The notes beneath the pieces are model-generated. The model had not been told where the DNA came from, did not search any database, and was given only the letters and a program-made list of their open reading frames with translations. From positions 2,108,001 through 2,172,000 of the forward strand of contig NZ_LT598653.1 of the NCBI RefSeq assembly GCF_900078365.1: a stretch of DNA of 64,000 nt, read 5' to 3'. The position numbers and the translations under genes were made by a program. Positions 39,732 through 51,770 of the stretch are shown here, piece after piece. The DNA is from an uncultured Sphingopyxis sp. Its GTDB lineage: Bacteria > Pseudomonadota > Alphaproteobacteria > Sphingomonadales > Sphingomonadaceae. The first letter of the stretch is position 1, and the number at the start of each line of letters is the position of its first letter.

Positions 39732-41761
39732 AGGAAATTCACCATGGCCCAGCTGGCGAGGCCGACAAGCCCGAGCAGCATCACAAACGCATATCCATAA
39801 ACATAACCCGATTGCAGCCGGACCGCGAGACGGGTCCCCCCAGCGACGAGCGCCGCGGCGCCATCGGGACCGAAGCGGTCGATGGTGCCTTCATCCCCGC
39901 GCTTCCAGAAGAAGCGGCCGATCGCGAAAGCGGGCTTCACGAAGAGGATGTTGTAGAGCTCGTCGAAATACCATTTATTGTACAGGAACTGGTGGAGCAG
40001 CTTGAACTGCGCCACGAAACGTCCCGGCAGGCTGGTGTTGCGAATATAGCTGTTCCACGCGAGGAAAAGCCCGATCGCCATCGCCGTGAATGGCGTCCAT
40101 TTCACCCACAGAGGCACTTCATGCGCGGCGTGCATCAGATGCTCGTCGAACGCGAGGCTGCCCTTCCAGAACGCCATGCCCTCTTCGGGGTAGATGAACT
40201 GGTGGTGGAATGCGATGCCCGCGAACACCGCACCGATCGACAGCACGACGAGCGGGATGAGCATCGAAAGCGGGCTTTCGTGCGGGTGATAGCCCGCGGT
40301 GCCGTCGCCGTGCGCGTCATGATGATGCGCGTGCGCATGATCGTCATGGCCGTGGTCGTGATCGTCGTGAACCGCGTGCTGGATATGCTCGCTCTGTTCC
40401 CAGCGCGCCTTGCCATGGAAGGTCAGGAAGACGAGGCGCCACGAATAGAAGCTGGTGAGGAAAGCGACGAAAACGCCGATCCAGAAAGCGATGACCCCAC
40501 CGCCGCCGCTCGCATAGGCCGCCTCGAGGATGCCGTCCTTCGAATAGAAGCCGGCAAAGCCCGCAACCCCGGCGATCCCGACGCCGGTGATCGCCAGCGT
40601 GCCGAGCATCATTGCCCAATAGGTGATCGGGATCGATTTCCTGAGATTGCCGTAATAGCGCATGTCCTGTTCATGGTGCATCGCATGGATGACCGAACCG
40701 GCGCCGAGGAACAGCAAGGCCTTGAAGAAGGCGTGCGTGAACAGGTGGAACATCGCGGCGCCATAGGCGCCCGCGCCCGCGGCGAAGAACATGTAACCGA
40801 GCTGCGAACAGGTCGAATAGGCGATGACGCGCTTGATGTCCCACTGCGTCGTCGCGACGGTCGCGGCGAAGAAGCAGGTCGCGGCGCCGACGAACATCAC
40901 GACGCCCTGCGCGACGTCCGACGTTTCGAACATCGGCGACAGGCGGCACACCATGAAGACGCCTGCGGTGACCATCGTCGCGGCGTGGATCAGCGCCGAC
41001 ACCGGGGTCGGGCCTTCCATCGCGTCGGGAAGCCAGGTGTGGAGGCCAAGCTGCGCCGACTTGCCCATCGCGCCGATGAACAGCAGCAGGCAGAGGATCG
41101 TCATCGTGTCGAGACGCATCCCCATGAAGGTAATCGTCGAACCCGCCATCCCCGGCGCGGCGGCGAGGATTTCGGGGATCGAGACGGTGCCGAACACCAG
41201 GAAAGTGCCGAAGATGCCGAGCATGAAGCCAAGGTCGCCGACGCGGTTGACGACGAACGCCTTGATCGCGGCGGCGTTGGCGCTCGGCTTCTTGTGCCAG
41301 AAACCGATGAGCAGATAGGATGCGAGACCGACGCCTTCCCAGCCGAAGAACATCTGCACCAGATTGTTCGCGGTCACGAGCATCAGCATCGCGAAGGTGA
41401 AGAGCGAGAGATAGGCGAAGAAGCGCGGCTGGTCCGGATCCTCCTCCATATAGCCCCAGCTATAGAGGTGGACGAGCGCCGACACCGTCGTGATCACGAC
41501 GAGCATCACCGCGGTCAGCGTATCGACGCGCAATTCCCAGTTGAACTGGAGCGCGCCCGAGCTGACCCAGTGCAGAACCGGGGTCACCGTCGCTTCGCCG
41601 CTTCCGCCCACGAACGACAGGAAGATCGGCCAGCTCAAGGCGCAGCTGACGAACAGCGCGCCCGTTGTGATGATTTTCGACGGCACATTGCCGATCACGC
41701 GCTGACCGAGGCCTGCGACAAGCGCCGCGAGCAGCGGCAGGAATACGATCGCCTGGATCAC
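39728..41761 (-). CDS. nuoL: NADH-quinone oxidoreductase subunit L
   Basis: 677 residues, the largest antiporter-like subunit. Landmarks: [18 protein letters not shown] with the channel Glu, [19 protein letters not shown] and [20 protein letters not shown] with the conserved Lys. A His/Asp-rich loop (residues about 456-497, for example [20 protein letters not shown]) is inserted before the last membrane helices; similar loops occur in other alphaproteobacteria. The lateral helix region ends the protein. It overlaps nuoM by 4 nt. Confidence 0.95.
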   Translation of the reverse strand: MIQAIVFLPLLAALVAGLGQRVIGNVPSKIITTGALFVSCALSWPIFLSFVGGSGEATVTPVLHWVSSGALQFNWELRVDTLTAVMLVVITTVSALVHLYSWGYMEEDPDQPRFFAYLSLFTFAMLMLVTANNLVQMFFGWEGVGLASYLLIGFWHKKPSANAAAIKAFVVNRVGDLGFMLGIFGTFLVFGTVSIPEILAAAPGMAGSTITFMGMRLDTMTILCLLLFIGAMGKSAQLGLHTWLPDAMEGPTPVSALIHAATMVTAGVFMVCRLSPMFETSDVAQGVVMFVGAATCFFAATVATTQWDIKRVIAYSTCSQLGYMFFAAGAGAYGAAMFHLFTHAFFKALLFLGAGSVIHAMHHEQDMRYYGNLRKSIPITYWAMMLGTLAITGVGIAGVAGFAGFYSKDGILEAAYASGGGGVIAFWIGVFVAFLTSFYSWRLVFLTFHGKARWEQSEHIQHAVHDDHDHGHDDHAHAHHHDAHGDGTAGYHPHESPLSMLIPLVVLSIGAVFAGIAFHHQFIYPEEGMAFWKGSLAFDEHLMHAAHEVPLWVKWTPFTAMAIGLFLAWNSYIRNTSLPGRFVAQFKLLHQFLYNKWYFDELYNILFVKPAFAIGRFFWKRGDEGTIDRFGPDGAAALVAGGTRLAVRLQSGYVYGYAFVMLLGLVGLASWAMVNFL

Positions 41762-41765
41762 CGGC

Positions 41766-42071
41766 TTACCCCTTCATCCGGTTGGCATCGTCGACGGCAA
41801 TGGTGCCGCGGCCGCGGAAATAGATAACGAGAATGGCGAGACCGATCGCGGCTTCACCCGCGGCGACGGTCAGCACGAACATCGAGAAGACCTGACCAAC
41901 GAGATCGCCGAGCGCCGCGCTGAACGCAACGAGGTTGATGTTCACCGCCAGCAGGATCAGCTCGATCGCCATCAGGATGACGATGATATTCTTGCGGTTG
42001 ATGAAGATGCCGAGCACGCCGAGCGTGAAGAGCACCGCCGAAACGGCGAGATAATGGCCGACCGAAATCAC
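41766..42071 (-). CDS. nuoK: NADH-quinone oxidoreductase subunit K
   Basis: 101 residues, three membrane helices. The conserved Glu pair of the proton pathway is visible as [12 protein letters not shown] and [16 protein letters not shown] start at 42071 within GTGA, overlapping the nuoJ stop by 4 nt; the longer ATG-initiated reading runs into nuoJ in another frame and is rejected. It ends 4 bp before nuoL. Confidence 0.93.
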   Translation of the reverse strand: MISVGHYLAVSAVLFTLGVLGIFINRKNIIVILMAIELILLAVNINLVAFSAALGDLVGQVFSMFVLTVAAGEAAIGLAILVIYFRGRGTIAVDDANRMKG

Positions 42072-42679
42072 AATTCCATCCCCTGCCCGACGCCCGGATC
42101 GACGAGGCGCGTCGCATCCTCGGGACGGCGCCGGTTCTGCGCCGAAATATTCTGGATGCGAACGCCGCCGCGCGTGCGATGCGTCAGCACGATCGCGCCG
42201 ATCATCGCGACGAGAAGGACGATACCCGCCGCCTCGAACAGGAAGATGTAGCGCGTGTAGAGCAGTTCGCCGATCTGCTGGATATTGCTCTTGTCGCTGA
42301 CGACCGGCGCCGCGCGCGCGGCGAGATCGACCCCGCCCGCGCTCCACGCACCGACCGCAAACACCAGCTCGGCCGCCAGGATGATCGCGACGAGCGCGCC
42401 GAGCGGCAGATAGCGCACGAAACCGGCGCGCAGTTCGGCGAAATCAATGTCGAGCATCATCACGACAAACAGGAACAGCACCGCGACTGCGCCGACATAG
42501 ACGATGACGAGCAGCATCGCGATGAACTCGGCCCCCGCGAGCAGCATCAGGCCCGCCGCATTGAAGAAGGCGAGGATCAGCCACATCACGCTGTGGACCG
42601 GGTTGCGCGCGAAGATCACCATCGCCGCCGAGGCGATGACGATAGTCGCGAAGAGGTAAAAGGCGATAAGCTGGATCAT
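42068..42679 (-). CDS. nuoJ: NADH-quinone oxidoreductase subunit J
   Basis: 203 residues, five membrane helices ([57 protein letters not shown]; and two more). The conserved Tyr-Val-Gly-Ala segment of helix 3 lies at the junction with the quinone-redox part, as in other NuoJ proteins. It follows nuoI by 12 bp; the short C-terminal extension after the fifth helix is Arg-rich. Confidence 0.94.
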   Translation of the reverse strand: MIQLIAFYLFATIVIASAAMVIFARNPVHSVMWLILAFFNAAGLMLLAGAEFIAMLLVIVYVGAVAVLFLFVVMMLDIDFAELRAGFVRYLPLGALVAIILAAELVFAVGAWSAGGVDLAARAAPVVSDKSNIQQIGELLYTRYIFLFEAAGIVLLVAMIGAIVLTHRTRGGVRIQNISAQNRRRPEDATRLVDPGVGQGMEL

Positions 42680-42691
42680 GTGCGCGCGCCC

Positions 42692-43180
42692 TTATCGATA
42701 GGGCGCGTCGGCGGCAAGATTCGCCGCGATCGCGCGTTCCCATTTGTCGCCGTTGGCGAGCAGCTTGGCCTTGTCATAGAGCAGCTCCTCGCGCGTTTCG
42801 GTCGCGAATTCGAAGTTCGGCCCCTCGACGATCGCATCGACCGGGCAGGCTTCCTGGCAAAAGCCGCAATAGATGCACTTGGTCATGTCGATGTCGTAGC
42901 GCGTCGTGCGGCGCGAGCCGTCGGCGCGCGGCTCGGCCTCGATCGTGATCGCCTGCGCCGGGCACACCGCTTCGCACAGCTTGCACGCGATACAGCGTTC
43001 CTCGCCGTTCGGATAACGGCGCAGCGCATGCTCGCCGCGGAAACGCGGGCTGAGCGGGTTCTTCTCGAACGGATAGTTGATCGTCGCCTTCGGCTTGAAG
43101 AAATATTTCAGCGTGAGGGCGTGCGCCTTCACAAACTCCCACAGCGTGAAGCTTTTGATGAGGTGGGCAATGGTACTCAT
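42692..43180 (-). CDS. nuoI: NADH-quinone oxidoreductase subunit I
   Basis: 162 residues, peripheral-arm ferredoxin-like subunit that carries clusters N6a and N6b. Two complete [4Fe-4S] motifs: [16 protein letters not shown] and [16 protein letters not shown]. An amphipathic N-terminal helix ([19 protein letters not shown]) anchors it to the membrane arm. It overlaps nuoH by 4 nt (ATGA). Confidence 0.96.
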   Translation of the reverse strand: MSTIAHLIKSFTLWEFVKAHALTLKYFFKPKATINYPFEKNPLSPRFRGEHALRRYPNGEERCIACKLCEAVCPAQAITIEAEPRADGSRRTTRYDIDMTKCIYCGFCQEACPVDAIVEGPNFEFATETREELLYDKAKLLANGDKWERAIAANLAADAPYR

Positions 43181-44220
43181 GAATACCTCGTCAGCATCAG
43201 ATAGCCGGAGATCAGGAAGATCCAGAGAAGCGAAATCGGCAGGAAGACCTTCCAGCCCAGCCGCATCAGCTGGTCATAGCGGTAGCGCGGGACGGTCGCC
43301 TTGACCCAGCTGAAGACGAAGAAGAAGAACAATATCTTCGCGAACAGCCAGATGATGCCCGGAACAGCATAGAGCGGCGCCCAGTCGATCGGCGGCAGCC
43401 AGCCGCCCCAGAAGAGCACCGCGTTGAGCGTACACATCAGGAGGACGTTGGCATATTCGCCGAGCCAGAAGAGCGCGAAGCTCATCGACGAATATTCGGT
43501 CTGGTAACCCGCGACGAGCTCGCTCTCGGCTTCGGTCAGGTCGAACGGCGCGCGCGCGGTTTCGGCGAGCGCCGAGATCAGGAACATCACCGCGAGCGGG
43601 AAAAGCAAAAGGTTGAAGCCGAAGGCGTTGACGATGCCAAGCCCGTGACCCTGCTGCGCCTTGACGATCTCGTTCATGTTGAAGCTGTCGGCAAAGAGCA
43701 CGACGCCGATCAGGATGAACCCGATCGAGACTTCATAGCTGATCATCTGCGCCGAGGCGCGCATCGCCGAGAAGAAGGGATATTTCGAGTTCGACGACCA
43801 GCCCGACAGGATCACGCCATAGACGCCGAGCGACGAGATCGCGAGGATGTAGAGCAATCCGACGTTGATGTCGGCGAGCACCGCGCCCGAATTGAACGGG
43901 ATCACCGCCCAGGCGAGCAGCGCGACGGTGAAGGTGATGATCGGCGCGATCAGGAACAGGCCGCGGTTGGCCGAGCTCGGGATGATCGTTTCCTGCAGGA
44001 ACACCTTCAGGCCGTCGGCGAAACTTTGTAGCAGACCGAAAGGACCGACGACGTTCGGACCACGACGCAGCGCCATCGCCGCCCAGATCTTGCGGTCGGC
44101 ATAGATGATCATCGCGACCGCGAGCATCAGCGGCAGCGCGATGAGCAGGATGCCCGCGACGGTCGCGACACCCCACGCCCAATTCGGGTCCATGCCCCAG
44201 GAAATGAAGGTCTCGGTCAC
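43177..44220 (-). CDS. nuoH: NADH-quinone oxidoreductase subunit H
   Basis: 347 residues from a GTG at 44220 ([11 protein letters not shown]); this GTG lies in GTGA, overlapping the 46-residue ORF upstream by 4 nt. Eight membrane helices; it forms the quinone chamber with NuoB and NuoD. Family landmarks: [46 protein letters not shown] (quinone-site loop) and the C-terminal [20 protein letters not shown] block (here [16 protein letters not shown]). The longer ATG-initiated reading is in another part of the upstream ORF and is rejected. Confidence 0.95.
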   Translation of the reverse strand: MTETFISWGMDPNWAWGVATVAGILLIALPLMLAVAMIIYADRKIWAAMALRRGPNVVGPFGLLQSFADGLKVFLQETIIPSSANRGLFLIAPIITFTVALLAWAVIPFNSGAVLADINVGLLYILAISSLGVYGVILSGWSSNSKYPFFSAMRASAQMISYEVSIGFILIGVVLFADSFNMNEIVKAQQGHGLGIVNAFGFNLLLFPLAVMFLISALAETARAPFDLTEAESELVAGYQTEYSSMSFALFWLGEYANVLLMCTLNAVLFWGGWLPPIDWAPLYAVPGIIWLFAKILFFFFVFSWVKATVPRYRYDQLMRLGWKVFLPISLLWIFLISGYLMLTRYS

Positions 44221-44357
44221 TTCCGGCCTCCGTCCTGGTTTTTCCAACCATTATGCGGCCCGGGCTTTTCCGATTTGCCCTTGGGGTTGAATCCGCGCCA
44301 AACCGAATAGCCCATGCCGACGAACAGCACGCCAGCGATTGCATGTACCGGGGTCAT
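44217..44357 (-). CDS. 46-residue ORF between nuoG and nuoH, single membrane helix
   Basis: 46 residues starting [20 protein letters not shown] and ending in a polar, basic [20 protein letters not shown]. One hydrophobic helix (about residues 4-20). Its ATG overlaps the nuoG stop by 4 nt (ATGA) and its stop overlaps the nuoH GTG by 4 nt (GTGA). This perfect threading through two coupled junctions argues that it is translated. Not recognised as a known complex I subunit; it may be an accessory or assembly membrane protein. No paralogue seen in the window. Confidence 0.7.
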   Translation of the reverse strand: MTPVHAIAGVLFVGMGYSVWRGFNPKGKSEKPGPHNGWKNQDGGRK

Positions 44358-46365
44358 TCCGCGGCCTCCGCAAAATCGACGCCATGGATCAGCTCTTCCG
44401 AGCAGCGCTGCATCGTCGGCGACGCGCGGCAGATGGCGTTGGTGAGGTAGAAATCCTTGATCGGCGACGGGATCGCCCGCGCCTCGGGCTTCGCGGGCAG
44501 TTTCGGCACCGTCCAGCCGTAATCGGCGAGACCCTCGACACCCAGCGCCGGCACCGCCGCGATCATCGCGGCGCGGCATTCGGCAAAGCTGTCGAAGCCG
44601 AGCGACACGCCGAGCGCGTCGGCAAGGGCGCGGAAAATGCTCCAGTCCTCGCGCGCGTCGCCGGGGGCGAACACCGCTTTCTCGCTGCGCTGGACGCGCC
44701 CCTCGGTGTTGACCGTGGTGAAATCCTTCTCGGTCCACGCCGCCGCCGGCAGGATGACGTCGGCGGCATGCGCGCCCTTGTCGCCATGGTGGCCGACATA
44801 GACCTTGAACGTATCGGGCAGCGCCGCGAAATCGACCTCGTCGGCGCCGAGGAAGAAGGCGAGCTTCGGCTTCGCCGCGATGACATCCTTGATGCCGCCG
44901 GGCAGGCCGTAGCCGAGCATCAACGATCCCATGCGCGCGGCCGAGAAATGGACGACGTTGAAGCCGTTCCAGCCATCCTTGACCGCGTTCACCGACTTGG
45001 CGAGCGCGAGGCCCGCGCCATGGACGCCGGGAACCGACAATGCGCCACCGCCGAAGACCAGCATCGGCCGCTCGGCGCCCTTCAGCGCGTCGAGCACATG
45101 CGCGGGCAGCTTCGCCACCAACGATGCGTCGTCGCCGAGCCATTCCGTCTTGTACGTGAGGTCGGTTTCGGGGCCGATCGCGAAGACCTTCGCGCCCTTC
45201 TTCCACACCGCCTTGCGGACGCGCGTGTTGATCAGCGGCGCTTCCCAGCGCAGGTTCGTGCCGACGAGCAGGATCACGTCGGCATTTTCGGCCTCGGCGA
45301 TGGTGGTGTTGAAATTGACCGCCGACAGGCTGGTGACGTCATAGTCGAGTCCGGTCTGGCGTCCTTCGAGCAGATGGCCGCCGAGCGCGTTCACCAGCGC
45401 CTTCGCCGCGAACATCGTCTCGCAATCGGCCATGTCGCCCGCGATCGCCGCGACCGACGAACCGGCGTTGACGGCCTTGATCGCGGCAAAGGCTTCGGCC
45501 CAGCTTGCGGGCTGAAGCGCGCCGTTCACGCGCACATAAGGCTGATCGAGGCGGCGACGGACGAGGCCGTCGACATGGTGGCGCGTCTTGTCGCTCGCCC
45601 ATTCCTCGTTCACATCGTCGTTGACGCGCGGCAGCACGCGCAGCACCTGCCGCCCGCGGCTGTCGATGCGGACATTGGTGCCGACCGCGTCCATCATGTC
45701 GATGCCGAGCGTCTTGGTCAGCTCCCACGGCCGCGCCTCGAACGCATAGGGCTTGCTGGTCAGCGCGCCGACCGGGCAGAGGTCGACGACATTGCCCGAC
45801 AGCTCGCTCGCGACCGCGCGTTCCAAATACGACGTGATCTGCATATTTTCGCCGCGATAGATCGCGCCGATGTCTTCCACGCCCGCGACTTCCTCCGCAA
45901 AGCGGACGCAGCGCGTGCACTGGATGCAGCGGGTCATCACCGTCTTGACGATCGGACCCATATATTTCTCGGTCACCGCGCGCTTGTTCTCGTCATAGCG
46001 CGTCGCGCCGCGGCCATAGGCGACCGACTGGTCCTGCAGGTCGCATTCGCCGCCCTGGTCGCAGATCGGGCAGTCGAGCGGGTGGTTGATGAGCAGGAAC
46101 TCCATCACCCCCTCGCGCGCCTTCTTCACCATCGGGCTGTCGGTCTTGATCACCTGCCCCTCGGCCGCGGGCAGCGCGCACGACGCCTGCGGCTTCGGCG
46201 GCCCCGGCGCGACCTCGACGAGGCACATGCGGCAATTGCCGGCGATCGACAGGCGCTCATGGTAGCAGAAGCGCGGAATTTCCTTCCCCGCCATCTCGCA
46301 CGCCTGCAGGACGGTCGCGCCCTGCGGGACGTCGAGTTCTACGCCATCTACGGTAACTTTAGGCA

Positions 46366-46366
<1 letters not shown>
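44354..46366 (-). CDS. nuoG: NADH-quinone oxidoreductase subunit G
   Basis: 670 residues. Iron-sulfur subunit: [2Fe-2S] ligands in CYHERLSIAGNCRMCLVE, His-Cys set HPLDCPICDQGGECDLQD, [4Fe-4S] CIQCTRCVRFAEE, and further cysteine in VDLCPVGAL, followed by a molybdopterin-oxidoreductase-like domain that does not bind Mo. It carries electrons from NuoF towards NuoI. It overlaps nuoF by 1 nt (TAATG) and the tiny downstream ORF by 4 nt. Confidence 0.95.
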
Positions 46367-47655
<1,289 letters not shown>

Positions 47656-47658
47656 GGC

Positions 47659-48327
47659 TTACCACTCCTTCCGATAGTCGTGGTTGGCCTTGACCATCTC
47701 GACCAGCGTCGTCGGGCCGCCTTCGGGCTCGCTCGTGTGACGCCGCGGGTTCTGCGTGCCCGCCTTGGGCGCCTTGCCCGCGGCGAGATCGTCGAGGATG
47801 CGGACCATGCTGTCGTAATCGAGGTCTTCGTAATTATCGTCGTTGATCTGGACCATCGGCGCGTTGGTGCAGGTGCCCATGCACTCGACCTCGGTCAGCG
47901 TGAACAGGCCGTCGGGCGTCGTCTTGCCCTTGGTCATGCCGCGGTTCTTGCACGCCGCCATGACATCGTCCGACCCGCGCAGCAGGCACGGCGTCGTGCC
48001 GCAGACCTGCACATGATAGCGGCCGACGGGAACGAGATTGTACATCGTGTAGAAGGTCGCGACCTCATAGGCGCGAATGAACGGCATATCGAGCTGCGCC
48101 GCGACATATTCGATCACCGGCACGGGCAGCCAGCCCTGCGTCTGTGTCTCGGCCCCGACCTGGCGCTGCGCGAGGTCGAGCAACGGCATCACTGCCGAAC
48201 GCTGGCGACCTGCGGGATAGCGCGCGATGACCGCCTTCGCCTTCTCGGCATTTTCCGCCGTCCACGCAAAAGCGCCCCAGCGCGCGCGGGTTTCGGCTTC
48301 ATCGGGGATTTGGGGTGCGTCAGCCAT
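47659..48327 (-). CDS. nuoE: NADH-quinone oxidoreductase subunit E
   Basis: 222 residues; a thioredoxin-like [2Fe-2S] protein of the NADH module. Ligands: VCGTTPCLLRG and VECMGTCTNAPM (C-x4-C and C-x3-C). Start ATG at 48327 ([12 protein letters not shown]). A C-terminal extension of about 40 residues (AGKAPKAGTQNPRRHTSEPE) is typical of alphaproteobacterial NuoE. It overlaps the 81-residue ORF by 8 nt. Confidence 0.95.
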   Translation of the reverse strand: MADAPQIPDEAETRARWGAFAWTAENAEKAKAVIARYPAGRQRSAVMPLLDLAQRQVGAETQTQGWLPVPVIEYVAAQLDMPFIRAYEVATFYTMYNLVPVGRYHVQVCGTTPCLLRGSDDVMAACKNRGMTKGKTTPDGLFTLTEVECMGTCTNAPMVQINDDNYEDLDYDSMVRILDDLAAGKAPKAGTQNPRRHTSEPEGGPTTLVEMVKANHDYRKEW

Positions 48328-48565
48328 TTGTCTTCTTCCTGAGATCTTGGGCGATCGCCATTTCCCGGAAGACGACAAGCATGCGCCATCCGAACAAAGC
48401 AAATACCAAAACCGCCAGAGCTATTGCAAAAACACGTACCGCAGCGTTGTCTATGCCAAGCGCGACAAGGCCAATAGCGGCCAGCAGCAGACCCATCGCA
48501 GAGTTGGAACGCTTGGCGCCCTCGCGATAGCCTTCATCGATCCATGAAATTACTCGCAACGTCAC
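48320..48565 (-). CDS. 81-residue membrane ORF between nuoD and nuoE
   Basis: 81 residues. Two adjacent hydrophobic segments ([16 protein letters not shown], residues about 23-38, and [18 protein letters not shown], about 45-63) with polar ends, so a small inner-membrane hairpin protein. The ATG overlaps the nuoD stop by 4 nt (ATGA) and its own end overlaps the nuoE start by 8 nt. It is not a known subunit of complex I. Composition is less GC-rich than the flanking subunits, with several AT-ending codons. Probably an accessory factor; function unknown. Confidence 0.7.
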   Translation of the reverse strand: MTLRVISWIDEGYREGAKRSNSAMGLLLAAIGLVALGIDNAAVRVFAIALAVLVFALFGWRMLVVFREMAIAQDLRKKTNG

Positions 48566-49818
48566 CGGTCACACTCCCCGAACACGACGTCGATGGCACC
48601 GATGATCGCGGTGGTGTCGGCGAGCATGTGGCCCTTCGACATCATGTCCATCGCCTGCAGGTGCGAAAACGCCGTCGGGCGGATCTTGCAGCGGTACGGC
48701 TTGTTGGTGCCGTCGCTGACCAGATAGACGCCGAATTCGCCCTTGGGGCTTTCGGTCGCCACGTAGACCTCGCCCGCCGGGACGTGGAAGCCCTCGGTAT
48801 AGAGCTTGAAGTGGTGGATCAGCGATTCCATCGACTGCTTCATCTCGCCGCGCTTCGGCGGCACGACCTTGCGGTCGAGGCTCGCGATCGGACCCGATGG
48901 CATCGCGTTGATGCACTGAAGGATGATGCGCGCCGACTGATAGACTTCCTGCACGCGCACCATGAAGCGGTCGTAGCAGTCGCCGCGCGTGCCGACCGGA
49001 ATCTCGAATTCCATCTTGGCATAGGCGTCATAGGGCTGCGACTTGCGCAAATCCCACGCGATGCCGCTGCCGCGGATCATCGGGCCCGAAAAGCCCCATG
49101 CCAGCGCGTCTTCCTTGCTCACCGTCGCGATGTCGACATTACGCTGCTTGAAGATGCGGTTGTCGATGACGAGGCTCATCGCGTCGCCGAACAGCTTCGG
49201 CAGCCGCTTTTCGCACCATTCGCCGATGTCGTAGAGCAGCTTTTCGGGAACGTCCTGATGGACGCCGCCTGGACGGAAATAGGCCGAGTGCATCCGCGCG
49301 CCCGACGCGCGCTCGAAGAAATTGAGGCAATCCTCGCGCAGCTCGAACACCCAGAGGTTCGGGGTCATCGCGCCGACATCCATGACGTGCGACCCGATGT
49401 TGAGCATGTGATTGCAGATGCGCGTCAGCTCGGCGAACAGCACGCGCAGATATTGCGCGCGATCGGGAACCTCGAGGTCGAGCAATTTCTCGATAGCCAG
49501 CACATATGAGTGCTCCATCCCGAGCGGCGAGCAATAGTCGAGCCGGTCGAAATAGGGCAAAGCCTGCAGATAGGTCTTATACTCGATCAGCTTTTCGGTG
49601 CCGCGATGGAGCAGGCCGACGTGCGGATCGACGCGCTCGATGATCTCGCCGTCGAGCTCCATCACCATGCGCAGCACGCCGTGCGCCGCGGGGTGCTGCG
49701 GGCCGAAGTTGATCGTATAGTTGGTGACGACCTGATCGCCCGCGGTATCGGCGGTGTCGACCGGATAGCCTTCGAACATGTCACTGCCGTGGTGCTTGAC
49801 GGTGGGTGTGTCGGTCAC
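48562..49818 (-). CDS. nuoD: NADH-quinone oxidoreductase subunit D
   Basis: 418 residues. 49-kDa subunit, with NuoB and NuoH forming the quinone site. Landmarks: [20 protein letters not shown] (quinone-binding His), [35 protein letters not shown] and the C-terminal [17 protein letters not shown]. The N-terminal 27 residues ([20 protein letters not shown]) are a lineage-specific leader. The upstream gap to nuoC (115 bp) holds a palindromic repeat, the only wide break in the operon. Confidence 0.95.
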   Translation of the reverse strand: MTDTPTVKHHGSDMFEGYPVDTADTAGDQVVTNYTINFGPQHPAAHGVLRMVMELDGEIIERVDPHVGLLHRGTEKLIEYKTYLQALPYFDRLDYCSPLGMEHSYVLAIEKLLDLEVPDRAQYLRVLFAELTRICNHMLNIGSHVMDVGAMTPNLWVFELREDCLNFFERASGARMHSAYFRPGGVHQDVPEKLLYDIGEWCEKRLPKLFGDAMSLVIDNRIFKQRNVDIATVSKEDALAWGFSGPMIRGSGIAWDLRKSQPYDAYAKMEFEIPVGTRGDCYDRFMVRVQEVYQSARIILQCINAMPSGPIASLDRKVVPPKRGEMKQSMESLIHHFKLYTEGFHVPAGEVYVATESPKGEFGVYLVSDGTNKPYRCKIRPTAFSHLQAMDMMSKGHMLADTTAIIGAIDVVFGECDR

Positions 49819-49841
49819 AACAGACCTCCCAAATCAGATCC

Positions 49842-49920
49842 CGTCACCCCCGCGAAGGCGGGGGTCCAGCTTTCAAAGCCGGCAGGAAAAAGCTGGATCC
49901 CCGCCTTCGCGGGGATGACG
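49842..49920. repeat. REP-type palindrome between nuoC and nuoD
   Basis: Left arm CGTCACCCCCGCGAAGGCGG.., right arm ..CCCCGCCTTCGCGGGGATGACG: the same family as the other CCCCCGCGAAGGCGGGGG elements. It lies inside the nuo operon, where it would be transcribed as a stable hairpin in the mRNA. Confidence 0.92.
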
Positions 49921-49933
49921 AAGGAGGACAACA

Positions 49934-50845
49934 TCACTTGCTCTCTCCCTTCGGCTTGCGCGGCGCGCGCGGCTTGGCGGGCGCCTTTTCGGCCTTCTCG
50001 GTCGCGGGCGTCTTTGCCTTGGCGGCCTTGGTCGCTTTGGCGCCATCGCGGCTCGTCTTCGCGGCCTTGATATTCGTTTTCGCGCCCGCGCCGGTCTGCG
50101 TCGTCTTTTCGGTCGTCTTCGGCGTCGGCGGCGGCGAGGTCTTTTCCTTCTCGGCTTCGGCCTTTTCGTCGGCCTTCTTGACCTCTTGCGCAGTCATCGG
50201 CGTCGGCGCGCCCTTGCCCGGCGCTTCGCCCGTCCCGCCGGCCTTTTCGTCGCCCGGCAGCACATAATCGGCGCCTTCCCATGGGCTGAGGAAGTCGAAA
50301 TTGCGGAAATCCTGCGCCAGCCGCACGGGCTCGTACACGACGCGCTTGTCCTCTTCGGAATAGCGCAGCTCGGTATAGCCGGTCAGCGGAAAGTCCTTGC
50401 GCTGCGGATGCCCCTGGAACCCATAGTCGGTCAGGATACGGCGCAGGTCGGGGTTGCCGCTGAACAGCACGCCATACATGTCGAACACTTCGCGTTCGAG
50501 CCAACCGGCGTTCGGCCAGACGGGAACGATCGTCGGCACCGGCGTCGCCTCGTCGGTCGACACGCGGACGCGCAGGCGGTGGTTCTTCGTCACGCTGAGC
50601 AGGTGATAGACGACCTCGAACCGCTCGGCGCGGTCGGGATAGTCGACCCCGGCAATTTCCATCAGCTGCTGATATTCGAGGCTGTCGCGCAGCGCGACCA
50701 TCACGCCGGCGACAGCTTCGCGCGCCAAGGTGATGCTGTCTTCATCGACGGTGAATACATGCGCGACGAGGTCGACGCCGAGCAGCTTTTTCAGCGCGTC
50801 CGCGAGCGAAGGCTGCGACGCGACGAGGGGAGCGGGATGGGCCAT
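49934..50845 (-). CDS. nuoC: NADH-quinone oxidoreductase subunit C with Lys-rich tail
   Basis: 303 residues. The conserved 30-kDa subunit spans residues about 15-195 ([71 protein letters not shown]). The last 100 residues are low-complexity Lys/Ala/Thr/Pro, resembling histone H1-like tails ([20 protein letters not shown]), and are absent from most NuoC proteins. Start ATG at 50845 overlaps the nuoB stop by 1 nt (TGATG). Confidence 0.93.
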   Translation of the reverse strand: MAHPAPLVASQPSLADALKKLLGVDLVAHVFTVDEDSITLAREAVAGVMVALRDSLEYQQLMEIAGVDYPDRAERFEVVYHLLSVTKNHRLRVRVSTDEATPVPTIVPVWPNAGWLEREVFDMYGVLFSGNPDLRRILTDYGFQGHPQRKDFPLTGYTELRYSEEDKRVVYEPVRLAQDFRNFDFLSPWEGADYVLPGDEKAGGTGEAPGKGAPTPMTAQEVKKADEKAEAEKEKTSPPPTPKTTEKTTQTGAGAKTNIKAAKTSRDGAKATKAAKAKTPATEKAEKAPAKPRAPRKPKGESK

Positions 50846-51399
50846 CAGCGTTCGATCGTTCCGACGCGGCGGATCTTCCGCTGCAATTGCATCACGCCAT
50901 AGAGCAGGGCTTCGGCGGTCGGCGGGCACCCGGGAACGTAAATATCCACCGGCACGATCCGGTCGCAACCGCGCACCACCGAATAGCTATAGTGATAATA
51001 GCCGCCGCCATTGGCGCAGCTGCCCATCGAGATGACATATTTGGGGTTCGACATCTGGTCGTAAACCCGGCGCAGCGCGGGGGCCATCTTGTTGCAGAGC
51101 GTTCCCGCGACAATCATCACGTCCGACTGGCGCGGGCTCGCGCGCGGCGCGGCGCCGAAGCGTTCCATGTCGTAACGCGGCATGTTGACGTGGATCATCT
51201 CGACCGCGCAGCAGGCGAGCCCGAAGGTCATCCACCAGAGCGAGCCGGTGCGCGCCCAGTTGAACAGATCCTCGGTCGAGGTGACGAGAAAGCCCTTGTC
51301 GCCGATCTCGCTGTTGAGGTCGTCGAAGAAACCCGCATCGGGGTTCGTCCCAGGGGCGACCGGCATCTGGCCGGGCATGATGATGCTGGAAGTACTCAT
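50845..51399 (-). CDS. nuoB: NADH-quinone oxidoreductase subunit B
   Basis: 184 residues; carries cluster N2, the last electron donor to quinone. The ligands appear as [19 protein letters not shown]-type loop, [17 protein letters not shown] and [15 protein letters not shown]. The ATG at 51399 in ATGA overlaps the nuoA stop by 4 nt; an upstream start at 51426 would overlap nuoA further and lacks a ribosome-binding site. Confidence 0.96.
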   Translation of the reverse strand: MSTSSIIMPGQMPVAPGTNPDAGFFDDLNSEIGDKGFLVTSTEDLFNWARTGSLWWMTFGLACCAVEMIHVNMPRYDMERFGAAPRASPRQSDVMIVAGTLCNKMAPALRRVYDQMSNPKYVISMGSCANGGGYYHYSYSVVRGCDRIVPVDIYVPGCPPTAEALLYGVMQLQRKIRRVGTIER

Positions 51400-51770
51400 T
51401 CCCAATCCAACGCGCCTTTTTTCCACGCGTACACAAGGCCGAGGGTCAGCTCGGCGAGGAAAACCATCATCGTCGCCCAGCCGGCCCAGCCGATTTCCTC
51501 GAGGCTCACCGCCCAGGGAAAGAGGAAGGCGGCTTCGAGGTCGAAGATGATGAAAAGGATGGCGACGAGGTAGAAACGCACGTCGAACTGGCTGCGCGCA
51601 TCTTCAAAAGCGGGAAAACCGCATTCATATTCGGTCAGCTTCGCCGGATCGGGCTTGTGCGCCCCGGTCAGCCGCGCGACGCCCATCGGCAGGAAGACGA
51701 AGGCGGAGGACAGGCCGACGGCGATGACCAGAAAGATCAGAATCGGCAAATATTGCGTCAGATCGACCAT
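51396..51770 (-). CDS. nuoA: NADH-quinone oxidoreductase subunit A
   Basis: 124 residues, three membrane helices. Landmarks: [20 protein letters not shown], whose Cys-containing loop contacts the quinone chamber in mitochondria and bacteria, and [16 protein letters not shown] with the conserved Asp-Leu-Glu. It is the first gene of the nuo block; the 234-bp stretch upstream (51771-52004) is shared with the divergent YbjN gene and must hold the operon promoter, but no clear consensus was found. Confidence 0.95.
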   Translation of the reverse strand: MVDLTQYLPILIFLVIAVGLSSAFVFLPMGVARLTGAHKPDPAKLTEYECGFPAFEDARSQFDVRFYLVAILFIIFDLEAAFLFPWAVSLEEIGWAGWATMMVFLAELTLGLVYAWKKGALDWE

